This document shows positions 1 through 5,930 of a DNA stretch of 25,037 nucleotides, one piece after another. The notes beneath the pieces were generated by a model. The model searched no databases. It was not told the origin of the DNA and saw only the letters and a list, made by a program, of their open reading frames with translations. Source of the DNA: Candidatus Komeilibacteria bacterium RIFCSPLOWO2_02_FULL_48_11 (GTDB taxonomy: Bacteria; Patescibacteriota; Patescibacteriia; UBA2169). Position 1 is the first letter of the stretch. Each line of letters opens with the position of its first letter. A program made the translations under genes and the position numbers. The stretch spans positions 1 through 25,037 of the forward strand of contig MHKO01000006.1 in assembly GCA_001818435.1 (NCBI GenBank). Direction: 5' to 3'.

Positions 1-38
1 ATTATATCATTAAACCGGTTGAATTTAGAGTCCGACCA

Positions 39-179
39 CTATACTAGACCTTTCCAGCCTTTATTTTGTTTGCCGGTTTCATAAGTGGTAACTTTGTATT
101 GTTTCGCTAACTCTCTTAGGTTTTTACCAATTGCATTTTTCAGATTTCGCATGGCTACTACCCGAGTAATAATTTTCAT
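39..179 (-). pseudogene. N-terminal fragment of a MutH/Sau3AI-like endonuclease
   Basis: A 46-residue reading frame starts 9 bases after the methyltransferase stop and ends at a TAG at 41-39. It reads AIGKNLRELAK, then a short stretch, then NKGWKG. This resembles the start of MutH/Sau3AI-family nucleases (a helix of the type 'AxGKxxxEL' followed by 'KGWxG', which leads into the active-site helix). The catalytic D...ExK part would lie further downstream, but a stop comes first and only 38 bases remain in the window, with no clear continuation in another frame. A Sau3AI-like nuclease cuts GATC, which fits the DpnA-like methyltransferase beside it. I infer a truncated restriction gene. The family assignment rests on a short stretch, and an unrelated small protein cannot be excluded. 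Confidence 0.5.
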
Positions 180-188
180 AGGTTTATA

Positions 189-1049
189 TTAAAGAAGTCC
201 TTCTTTAAGATCATTGTAACGCTTTGCGGACAAATCCAAATATTTTTTTTCTAAATCAACTCCGATAAACTTCCGGCCATTCAAATGAGCCGCTATACCA
301 GTAGTCGAGGAGCCAGTGAATGGATCAAGCACTAAATCACCCTTGTCCGTGCTGGCCACAACTATTCTTACTAATAAATCAACAGGCTTTTGGGTTGGAT
401 GTTTACCAAACTTCTTCTCTTCTGTTTTTGGAGTACCAATTGCCCAAACACTTCTCATTTGTTTGTTCGGTTTTTTGAGAAAATCATTCGCCCAAGCGCC
501 ATTTTTCATTTCTTCATAATTAAACTTATGCTTACCCTTTTTGTCTTTTCTGGCCCAAACCAAAGTTTCATGGCTGGCTGTAAAAAATCGGCAACTTAAA
601 TTAGGAGAGGCATTGGGCTTAAACCATGTAATGTCATTCAGAATATGAAACTTGTTCACCTGCAGAGCAAAGCCGCATTGGTAAATCGAGTGATAAGTAC
701 CGCTAATCCAAATCGTGCCGCCTGGTTTTAATACGCGGTGGCAAGCTTTTGTCCATTCAAGATGAAACTCAAAATCTTTCTTTAAGCCATTACTGACATC
801 CCACTGCCCCTTGTTCACGCTCACCATTTTACCGGCATGCACAGTAAAGCCACCGTTTGAGAGCAGATATGGTGGATCGGCAAAAATCATGTCAATGGAA
901 TTTTCCGGCAACTGTTCTAGGATTTTCAGACAGTCAGCATTGTAAAGCACAAAATTACCCTTGGAAAAATAGGGTTTATATTTAACAGATTCAAGTATTT
1001 TTTTATTCCCCTCCATACTTTTTTTCAACTTTTCTTTAGGTTTCCTCAT
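189..1049 (-). CDS. DpnA-like site-specific DNA adenine methyltransferase (beta class)
   Basis: This 286-aa protein transfers a methyl group from S-adenosylmethionine to DNA. The catalytic motif IV, ADPPYLLSNGG, lies near residues 57-67. The SAM-binding motif I, LDPFTGSSTTG, lies near residue 240, so the order is IV before I, as in the beta class. Between them are stretches shared with DpnA (M2.DpnII): GTIWISGTYHSIY, APNLSCRFF, a WARK motif and GKHPTQKP. DpnA-type enzymes methylate the adenine of GATC; GATC specificity here is inferred from similarity. The first 30 residues are lysine-rich and variable, so the start could be further in. The gene is downstream of a 49-aa ORF and a good promoter, and just upstream of a truncated nuclease, so it may act as an orphan methyltransferase left from an R-M system. 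The gene is AT-rich. Confidence 0.9.
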   Translation of the reverse strand: MRKPKEKLKKSMEGNKKILESVKYKPYFSKGNFVLYNADCLKILEQLPENSIDMIFADPPYLLSNGGFTVHAGKMVSVNKGQWDVSNGLKKDFEFHLEWTKACHRVLKPGGTIWISGTYHSIYQCGFALQVNKFHILNDITWFKPNASPNLSCRFFTASHETLVWARKDKKGKHKFNYEEMKNGAWANDFLKKPNKQMRSVWAIGTPKTEEKKFGKHPTQKPVDLLVRIVVASTDKGDLVLDPFTGSSTTGIAAHLNGRKFIGVDLEKKYLDLSAKRYNDLKEGLL

Positions 1050-1130
1050 GGCCTAATAAAACTTCCAGTCTCATATTTTTAAGTATGGATAAAATTGTTC
1101 CTCGTTTATAATTTGTTTCTTTTTTACAAA

Positions 1131-1280
1131 TTATTCTCTTATAACTTCACGAACCTCACCAATTGTTTCAATATTCCAATCAATCATATCTGGCGATGGA
1201 AGAAGTTTTTGTAGCAACTCAAAAATCTGATCATCTACAAAGTCCTGCCTCTCTATTTCTTGTTTTGCTAGTTCTTTCAT
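1131..1280 (-). CDS. Small 49-aa acidic protein at the head of the R-M operon
   Basis: The frame begins MKELAKQEIERQDF and ends EVREVIRE. The protein is short, acidic and probably helical. I do not recognise the family. It starts about 15 bases after the expected transcription start of the promoter at 1302-1330 and lies 81 bases upstream of the methyltransferase, so it is probably the first gene of that operon. Controller proteins of R-M systems often occupy this position, but no helix-turn-helix is visible, so that role is speculation. There is no clear ribosome binding site. The well-placed promoter and absence of overlap with other genes support it as real. Confidence 0.5.
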   Translation of the reverse strand: MKELAKQEIERQDFVDDQIFELLQKLLPSPDMIDWNIETIGEVREVIRE

Positions 1281-1301
1281 AATTTAACATGATTTGCCTT
1301 A

Positions 1302-1330
1302 ATTTTACCTTTCCAAAGCCCCAAAGTCAA
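1302..1330 (-). promoter_or_regulatory. Sigma-70-type promoter for the R-M operon
   Basis: On the minus strand, TTGACT (1330-1325), a 17-base spacer and TAAAAT (1307-1302) make a near-consensus promoter. It lies between the end of the 709-aa gene and the 49-aa ORF, with transcription expected to start near 1295. Confidence 0.65.
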
Positions 1331-1352
1331 AAAATGTATTTCTTCGCCTAAC

Positions 1353-3482
1353 TTAAAACCTCACTTCTAATTTTCCGGCCATGGAATTTTGAATGGAAAA
1401 TTCCAGATGCAAAGTCAAACCGATTTTAGAAACCCAAAGATCGCCGCCGTCGGAGGAGGTAATCTTATAGCCCAGTTCTTCATATTTCTTCTGTATCGCT
1501 TCCACGTCGGCGCGCGTGTCCGGGCGCGGGAAAACATAAGTCAGCCACATGCCGGGCAGGCTGTCTTTCAATTTAACCTTATCGCCAAACACCTCTTTGA
1601 GAATCGGTAATAATTCTTCGTTGATGGGTTGGTTTTTCTCGCCAATGGCCGCGACTTCTTTGGCGCTTTCAAAATTAATCTGGGGCCAGGTTTTGGCCGT
1701 TGGCGAGGCGCTCGACTGGGTGGCGGTTAAATAAGAACAACTGGGCGCCACTTTACTGCTTTTATAAGCCGTATTGGTGCGGATGGTATTTTTAATATTG
1801 GAAACTTTGGCATTGACTTTTTTGTTGATAGCTAAATTAAAACTGCTGACCTTGACGCTCATGGGCTGCATTATTAAATAGGAACTTTGGTCTTCCAGCG
1901 ATACTTGCGTGCTATTAGCCACATTTTTCACGCCGCTCACATTGCCGTTAACATCCGCCTTGATTAAGAATGTTTCCTCCCAGGGCTCCGGAGAGCCCAT
2001 TATCATATGCTTGGCAGTGGTGATAATCCGGCCACTGGCCGCCACTCCCCCGTCTTTAGTCGCCTGGATGTCAGAACCGGTTATGTCTTGTTCAATGTTG
2101 ATTTTTTTAATCCACCGCGGATTGAAATTCGCGTCTGTTCTGACAAGTTCCAGATTGCCCGCCATACCTTCGAGGCTGGAGAAGCCGGACTTACTAGTAA
2201 TATTGCGCAACAAGACAAATTCATTGTTGTTTGTTTTAGTAACTTTAAAATCGATACTCATTGAACTATTAAATGTTTTTAAACTTTTAGCCCATTGATA
2301 TTCGCCTTCTGGGCTGATTTTTACCGCCACAAAAGGAATAGATTCTATCAGTGAACTGACACTCGAGTTGCCGGATATAAGCTGAGTGGCGCTAAAGTAG
2401 CGCCCAAAAGCGATAAAACCCCCATCCGGCGCCTGTTCCACGGCCCGAAAATCGCCGGCCGAGACGCGCATTTTTACTTTATAGTACTCTGGCGCGCCTG
2501 AGGCAGTGGAGGTGGCCATCATTTGCTCCATGGCCGGAGTTTCAATACTTTTGGCCCAAAGCACATTCAAGCTCTTGTCTAATTTTATGACTGCCGGCAA
2601 ATTGCCCATCGCTATGTCTGTGCCTAAATCCGCCTGTTCGGTAACTCGCGTATCAATATCAGCCAAAGCGATAAAGCTGCCATCAGGCAGATACTTCATG
2701 TCTGTGGCCACCCAATTCATTTTTTTGCTCCATTGCGTTTTGCCGTTCTTGTCGAACTTTATTACCACGCTGTAATCAGGCACAGCGCCGGAATCCCCTA
2801 TTTCCTGGCCCTGACTGATACCGACAATTTGTTTTAATTTGGCGAGCAAGATGACGCCGCCATCAGAAGTGGCCCACAATTTTTGCGGGAAATCCATACT
2901 GTAATCGCCGACCATGGTGGACCAGACAACATTGCCTTTGGTATTCAGCTTGGCCACCAAGACATCGCCCCAAAGCTCTTTTTTGCTTTCATACTTGGCA
3001 TCGTAAAAATCAATAATATCCACGGCCACGACAAAATTGCCATCCTTAGTCTGGACCACCGGCCGCTTGGTGTCAGCCAGCACCCCTTGCGCCGCGCTCT
3101 TGCTTCCGAATTGTCGGCTCCACAAAGCATTACCTTTGACATCGGTTTTAACCACGAAAGCGTTCCAAACACCCATGCCAGAACTCAAAACCGTGTCCCC
3201 GGTAAGAACATAGCCCCCATCTTTGGCAGCCAACATACCATAACCATCGGCCCGGTCGCGCATGCGGTAGGTTTTAATAACTGTGGGCGAGATGACCGGC
3301 GCAGTAGAACAAATGCTTACTTGGGTGTTGGAGATGGTTTCTCCCAATGTCCGGCTGTTGCTGGCTGTGTCCGCGGCCAAAACCAGACTATTTTTTGGGA
3401 TGTTTGAAATAATAAAACACGCTGTCAATCCCACAATGGCGATTGGCAGAACAACATCAAAAATTATTTTCTGCTTGGTCAT
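1353..3482 (-). CDS. Secreted/membrane-anchored repeat protein, beta-propeller-like
   Basis: This 709-aa protein has an N-terminal hydrophobic segment (about residues 8-27) acting as a signal peptide or anchor, so the rest is probably outside the cytoplasm. Residues ~70-510 carry repeated units of the form 'DGG(Y/F)(V/I)..G' followed about 30 residues later by 'VK.D..GN..W', e.g. AKDGGYVLTG, LNTKGNVVWS, FDKNGKTQWS, ISPEGEYQWA and TKDGGVAASG. This is the look of beta-propeller or delta-60-type repeat proteins. A Ser/Thr/Lys-rich linker follows, then a separate C-terminal domain (about 600-709). The exact role is unknown; surface binding is a reasonable guess. The gene has its own promoter and no close operon partner. 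Confidence 0.8.
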   Translation of the reverse strand: MTKQKIIFDVVLPIAIVGLTACFIISNIPKNSLVLAADTASNSRTLGETISNTQVSICSTAPVISPTVIKTYRMRDRADGYGMLAAKDGGYVLTGDTVLSSGMGVWNAFVVKTDVKGNALWSRQFGSKSAAQGVLADTKRPVVQTKDGNFVVAVDIIDFYDAKYESKKELWGDVLVAKLNTKGNVVWSTMVGDYSMDFPQKLWATSDGGVILLAKLKQIVGISQGQEIGDSGAVPDYSVVIKFDKNGKTQWSKKMNWVATDMKYLPDGSFIALADIDTRVTEQADLGTDIAMGNLPAVIKLDKSLNVLWAKSIETPAMEQMMATSTASGAPEYYKVKMRVSAGDFRAVEQAPDGGFIAFGRYFSATQLISGNSSVSSLIESIPFVAVKISPEGEYQWAKSLKTFNSSMSIDFKVTKTNNNEFVLLRNITSKSGFSSLEGMAGNLELVRTDANFNPRWIKKINIEQDITGSDIQATKDGGVAASGRIITTAKHMIMGSPEPWEETFLIKADVNGNVSGVKNVANSTQVSLEDQSSYLIMQPMSVKVSSFNLAINKKVNAKVSNIKNTIRTNTAYKSSKVAPSCSYLTATQSSASPTAKTWPQINFESAKEVAAIGEKNQPINEELLPILKEVFGDKVKLKDSLPGMWLTYVFPRPDTRADVEAIQKKYEELGYKITSSDGGDLWVSKIGLTLHLEFSIQNSMAGKLEVRF

Positions 3483-3499
3483 GGCTGTGCTTTGCTCTC

Positions 3500-3528
3500 A
3501 TTTTACCACCAAGCGTCTTTTTTGACAA
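3500..3528 (-). promoter_or_regulatory. Sigma-70-type promoter of the 709-aa gene
   Basis: On the minus strand, TTGTCA (3528-3523), exactly 17 bases, then TAAAAT (3505-3500), 17 bases before the start codon at 3482. Transcription would begin near 3493, giving a very short leader with no Shine-Dalgarno sequence. Confidence 0.65.
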
Positions 3529-3552
3529 AAACACGATCTTTAATTTAGCGGC

Positions 3553-3626
3553 TGGCAGGGGCGGAAGGAGTCGAACCCTCGCCAATGGTTTTGGAGACCA
3601 TTGTTCTACCGTTAAACTACGCCCCC
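3553..3626 (-). tRNA. tRNA-Trp (CCA anticodon)
   Basis: The cloverleaf is complete: acceptor GGGGGCG pairs with CGCCCCT (first pair G-T), the D arm carries the usual GGT, the anticodon loop reads CTCCAAA (anticodon CCA), and the T arm is GAGGG/TTCGACT/CCTTC. The discriminator is G, as expected for Trp, and the 3' CCA is encoded. The gene abuts the stop codon of the upstream putative lipoprotein with no gap, so it is probably cut out of the rpmG operon transcript. Confidence 0.95.
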
Positions 3627-4061
3627 TTATTTTTTCTCCACGGCTTTGCTGGTAACCGCGTTTTTGATTATGTCTTTCAGCTCTGGAAACTTATTAAAAA
3701 GGTATTCAAAACGGTTCAATGATTCACTGGTCTGCTCGTTGAAAAGCGGCGTGCCGCCGGTATAGACCGTGTCTTTTTTGTCGCCAAACTGATTAAGCTT
3801 GTTCTTAGTGAGCCACTCCTCAACCGCAGCTTTTTCTTTGTCGGTCAAATCTTTGATAAAAGACTCGCTGGTGCCGCCCGCAAAATTAAGCGTCCGATCC
3901 TGGGCGCGCTTAATTTGTTCGGACAAAGGCTTGGCAATGTTCTGCTGAAAAAAATTACCCAGCCTGTCCGTGGCTTGATTGACTCCGCCTGTTTTTGAAC
4001 AAGAGACTCCCAAAAACGGAACCGCAGCCGCCAGTAAAATTAACGCTAATCCTCCGCGCAT
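3627..4061 (-). CDS. Putative lipoprotein/exported protein, unknown function
   Basis: The 144-aa product begins MRGG, followed by a hydrophobic stretch (about residues 5-19) and a Cys at 21 in the context GVSC. This resembles, but does not perfectly match, a lipobox, so a lipid-anchored or otherwise exported protein is likely. The rest is charged and predicted helical (e.g. LTDKEKAAVEEWLTKN), with no recognised domain. It starts 7 bases after the rpmG stop, so the two are co-transcribed, and its stop codon directly touches tRNA-Trp. secE often sits in this neighbourhood, but the hydrophobic segment is N-terminal and followed by a long soluble part, so this is not SecE. Confidence 0.7.
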   Translation of the reverse strand: MRGGLALILLAAAVPFLGVSCSKTGGVNQATDRLGNFFQQNIAKPLSEQIKRAQDRTLNFAGGTSESFIKDLTDKEKAAVEEWLTKNKLNQFGDKKDTVYTGGTPLFNEQTSESLNRFEYLFNKFPELKDIIKNAVTSKAVEKK

Positions 4062-4068
4062 ATATTGG

Positions 4069-4224
4069 CTATTTAGTTTCCTTATGCAAGGTGTGCTGGC
4101 CGCAGAACTTGCAGTGCTTTTTCAGTTGTAGCCGGGTCTGCAAGGTTTTCTTGTTTTTACGGCTGTGGTGCGTAATGCGCTTGCACTCGGTGCATTCAAG
4201 TTTGACGAGATTGTCTTGAGGCAT
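4069..4224 (-). CDS. rpmG: 50S ribosomal protein L33
   Basis: The 51-aa product reads MPQDNLVKLECTECKRITH and continues with a basic stretch to HCKFCGQHTLHKETK. The two CxxC pairs (residues 11/14 and 38/41) form the zinc ribbon of the zinc-binding type of L33, a protein of the large ribosomal subunit near the E site. Length is normal for the family. It lies downstream of tRNA-Thr(TGT) and upstream of the putative lipoprotein and tRNA-Trp in one apparent transcription unit. rpmG next to tRNA-Thr and tRNA-Trp recalls the common bacterial tRNA-tuf-rpmG-secE-nusG region. Confidence 0.95.
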   Translation of the reverse strand: MPQDNLVKLECTECKRITHHSRKNKKTLQTRLQLKKHCKFCGQHTLHKETK

Positions 4225-4237
4225 AATTTTGGTAATT

Positions 4238-4267
4238 CCCGCCAAAGGCGGGTCAGCCTTTGGCTGA
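4238..4267. repeat. Twin 6-3-6 palindrome repeat
   Basis: Two perfect palindromes stand side by side, each with 6-base arms and a 3-base loop: CCCGCC-AAA-GGCGGG (4238-4252) and TCAGCC-TTT-GGCTGA (4253-4267). A unit with the same geometry lies at 18701-18730. There is no T-run, so it is unlikely to be a plain terminator. It lies between tRNA-Thr(TGT) and rpmG. Confidence 0.75.
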
Positions 4268-4285
4268 GGTTTATTAATTGATTAC

Positions 4286-4361
4286 TGGAGCCATCTCCCG
4301 GGATCGAACCGGGAACCTACGGTTTACAAAACCGTTGCTCTACCAGTTGAGCTAAGATGGC
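4286..4361 (-). tRNA. tRNA-Thr (TGT anticodon)
   Basis: The acceptor arms GCCATCT/AGATGGC pair fully. The D arm is GCTC...GAGC, the anticodon loop TTTGTAA gives anticodon TGT, and the T arm is TCCCG/GTTCGAT/CGGGA. The 3' CCA is encoded at 4288-4286. The gene is about 18 bases downstream of the likely transcription start of the promoter at 4386-4414. Confidence 0.95.
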
Positions 4362-4385
4362 GAGGCTGAATTAAATCGCTTGGGT

Positions 4386-4414
4386 ATAATAATAAAAAAT
4401 CGGCCAAAAGTCAA
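4386..4414 (-). promoter_or_regulatory. Promoter of tRNA-Thr(TGT)-rpmG unit
   Basis: On the minus strand, TTGACT (4414-4409), a 17-base spacer and TATTAT (4391-4386) form a strong promoter, with a start expected near 4379. It would drive tRNA-Thr, rpmG, the putative lipoprotein and tRNA-Trp. An arm of a 13-bp inverted repeat ends just upstream of the -35 box. Confidence 0.7.
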
Positions 4415-4415
4415 T

Positions 4416-4527
4416 CCCGCACCATTACCAACCGCGAATCTTGGTCAACACTGAACAGAGGCGCAGCCGTCGCGCTGCGCGCTTTGCTTATTGATTATTA
4501 AAAATTTGCAAACAGTAATGGTGCGGG
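4416..4527. repeat. Nested inverted repeat between mutM and tRNA-Thr promoter
   Basis: Perfect 13-base arms CCCGCACCATTAC (4416-4428) and its reverse complement (4515-4527) enclose an inner hairpin with arms GCGCAGC (4461-4467) and GCTGCGC (4474-4480). The right arm touches the mutM stop codon at 4529. No reading frame is inside. It could be a small non-coding mobile element (MITE-like) or a structured 3' end of the mutM transcript; there is no T-run for a classical terminator. Confidence 0.6.
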
Positions 4528-4528
4528 A

Positions 4529-5392
4529 CTATTTCTGGCACACTGGGCAATAGGCCGTGCTCCGGCCCCCAAGGCGGCTCTTTTTGATGATGGATTTTTT
4601 GCAGCGCAGGCATTTCTCCCCGGCCCGGCCATAGACTTTCAGAAATTTAACGAAATTGCCGCGCGCTCCTGAAGCGTCGCGGAAATCACGGAAAGTGGTG
4701 CCGCGCTTGGCAACTGCTTTTTTAAGAATTGACTTACAGGCAATGTAAAGTTTCTTTATCTCCAGTTCTGACAAACTGCTGCCCAGACGAGTTTGGAGGA
4801 TACCAGCGGCAAAACAAGCCTCATCAGCATAGATATTGCCAATGCCGGCAATGTATTTTTGGTCTGTAAGAATTTTCTTAATCGGAGTTTTCTTGCCAGC
4901 TACTAGTTTTTTAAAAGCTGTCAGAGTAAATTCTTTGGATAAAGGCTCTAAACCATATTCGGAAAAAATTCTCTCTTTCTCTTTTTTATCCACGAGCTTC
5001 ATATAACCGAACTGCCGCATGTCATTAAAATAAAGATGCGAGCCATCGTTGAAATCAAAAATAATGTGGGAAAATTTATTTGGCAATTCCGTGCCTGGCG
5101 GCGGCTGGGGGTGCCCGCCGCCGGAAACAGAGTGTCCGCGCTGATACAAAAGCTGACCAGTCATTTTCAGATGAATTAATAAAAAGCGCTCCCCTTTTTT
5201 AAGAGTAGCGACCAAAAGTTTGGCGCGGCGGTCCAGTCTGACAAAACTATTACCAGCGAGTATTCTGATAAAAGACTTGAGCGGACTTCTGACCAGCTTT
5301 TTTTTGATGACTATGACTTTAGCGATTTTCTTGCCAATGACGCGCTTTGACAAGTCGCGGCGAATGGTTTCAACTTCCGGCAGTTCGGGCAT
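4529..5392 (-). CDS. mutM: Formamidopyrimidine-DNA glycosylase (Fpg/MutM)
   Basis: This base-excision repair enzyme removes oxidised purines such as 8-oxoguanine and nicks the DNA. The N-terminus MPELPEVETIRR gives the catalytic proline (P2) and glutamate (E3). HLKMTGQ (about residue 75) carries the conserved lysine. GIGNIYADE marks the helix-two-turn-helix region. The C-terminal zinc finger is complete (CLRC ... CPVC). Length (287 aa) is normal. A Gly/Pro/His-rich stretch (about residues 88-101) sits in a loop that is variable in the family. The gene follows a 46-aa conserved small protein by 8 bases, so the two are probably co-transcribed. Confidence 0.97.
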   Translation of the reverse strand: MPELPEVETIRRDLSKRVIGKKIAKVIVIKKKLVRSPLKSFIRILAGNSFVRLDRRAKLLVATLKKGERFLLIHLKMTGQLLYQRGHSVSGGGHPQPPPGTELPNKFSHIIFDFNDGSHLYFNDMRQFGYMKLVDKKEKERIFSEYGLEPLSKEFTLTAFKKLVAGKKTPIKKILTDQKYIAGIGNIYADEACFAAGILQTRLGSSLSELEIKKLYIACKSILKKAVAKRGTTFRDFRDASGARGNFVKFLKVYGRAGEKCLRCKKSIIKKSRLGGRSTAYCPVCQK

Positions 5393-5400
5393 AACCAGCG

Positions 5401-5541
5401 TTACTTTCTTTTCTGTAAATGTTTAAAAAATTCAATCTGTTGCAACCTCTTTAGTGCATCTTTTTTAGAAGTGTACCTGCCAAATACTCGGCCGGCGCTT
5501 TCCGACAAAACCACAAATTTGCCTTTGATTTTTTTAATCAT
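5401..5541 (-). CDS. Small conserved protein (46 aa), unknown function
   Basis: The product starts MIKKIKGKFVVLSESAG and continues with GRYTSKKDALKRLQQIEFFKH. The pattern '(Y/F)GxYxS/TxxxAxxRLxQIExFKH' resembles small proteins I have seen in CPR bacteria and phages, where no function is known. It is basic, with a short beta hairpin followed by a helix by inspection. It starts 11 bases after tRNA-Tyr and ends 8 bases before mutM, so it probably belongs to the same transcript as both. Confidence 0.75.
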   Translation of the reverse strand: MIKKIKGKFVVLSESAGRVFGRYTSKKDALKRLQQIEFFKHLQKRK

Positions 5542-5552
5542 GTTAATTGAAA

Positions 5553-5636
5553 TGCGCAGGGAGGGATTCGAACCCCCGAAGGCACTGGGCCAGCAGATTT
5601 ACAGTCTGCCGCGTTTAACCACTTCGCTACCTGCGC
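5553..5636 (-). tRNA. tRNA-Tyr (GTA anticodon)
   Basis: The acceptor arms GCGCAGG/CCTGCGC pair fully, the D stem is GCG...CGC, and the anticodon loop CTGTAAA gives GTA. There is a long variable arm, as expected for bacterial Tyr, and the T arm is complete. The discriminator is A. CCA is not encoded, unlike the other tRNAs in the window, so it must be added after transcription. Confidence 0.95.
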
Positions 5637-5652
5637 ACAAATATGTTTTTAA

Positions 5653-5920
5653 TGGAGCCGTTGGCCGGGATTGAACCGGCGACCTACTCCTTCACTTTAT
5701 ACCTCTATTTCACAAAAACTCGCTTATAAGAGGGTTAGACTGTATCTTGAGCATACCTTTCGGCTTAGCTCCCCTTGTCAGTCGTTCGCCCGCCTAGGGC
5801 GGGACGGTCTGATCCGCCCAGGGCGGACTTTAACCGTAATTCGGGATTCAATATTGAATTTCTTCAATAATGGGCAAATAAATTACCATGGAGTTGCTCT
5901 ACCAGCTGAGCTACAACGGC
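5653..5920 (-). tRNA. tRNA-Thr (GGT anticodon) interrupted by an intron
   Basis: The 5' exon (5920-5885, 36 nt) holds acceptor GCCGTTG, D arm GCTC...GAGC, anticodon 5' stem ACTCC and loop ATGGT. The 3' exon (5692-5653) holds AA, stem GGAGT, variable loop, T arm GCCGG/TTCAATC/CCGGC, acceptor CAACGGC, discriminator T and an encoded CCA. Joined, the anticodon loop becomes ATGGTAA, giving anticodon GGT (Thr), and every stem pairs perfectly. The 192-nt insert between nucleotides 36 and 37 is a group I intron. The gene follows the TPR gene by 10 bases and precedes tRNA-Tyr by 16 bases. Confidence 0.93.
5693..5884 (-). ncRNA. Group I self-splicing intron in tRNA-Thr(GGT)
   Basis: The intron has 192 nt and no ORF. 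The 5' exon ends in T and the intron ends in G, as the group I mechanism requires. Core elements on the minus strand, in order: the P element AATTACGGTTAAA containing the P4 5' strand ACGGT (5837-5833); P5 hairpin (5827-5813); P4 3' strand ACCGT (5808-5804); P6 hairpin (5803-5789); P7 5' strand GACTG (5783-5779); P8 hairpin with arms GAGC/GCTC and a GAAA loop (5771-5749); J8/7 AAGATA; P7 3' strand CAGTC (5742-5738); P9 arms CCTCT/AGAGG (5733-5702). A short P1 is possible between exon ATGGT and GCCCAT early in the intron, with one bulged base. P3 is not clear to me. The compact core resembles bacterial tRNA group I introns such as Azoarcus tRNA-Ile. Confidence 0.88.
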
Positions 5921-5930
5921 GTATAAATTT

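Noticed and set aside
2883..3407. 174-aa plus-strand frame inside the 709-aa gene
   Set aside because: It is antisense to a long gene with a signal segment, repeats and promoter; no independent support.
4238..4267. Twin palindrome as a rho-independent terminator
   Set aside because: No T-run follows on either strand, and the same unit occurs in unrelated contexts, so it is listed as a repeat.
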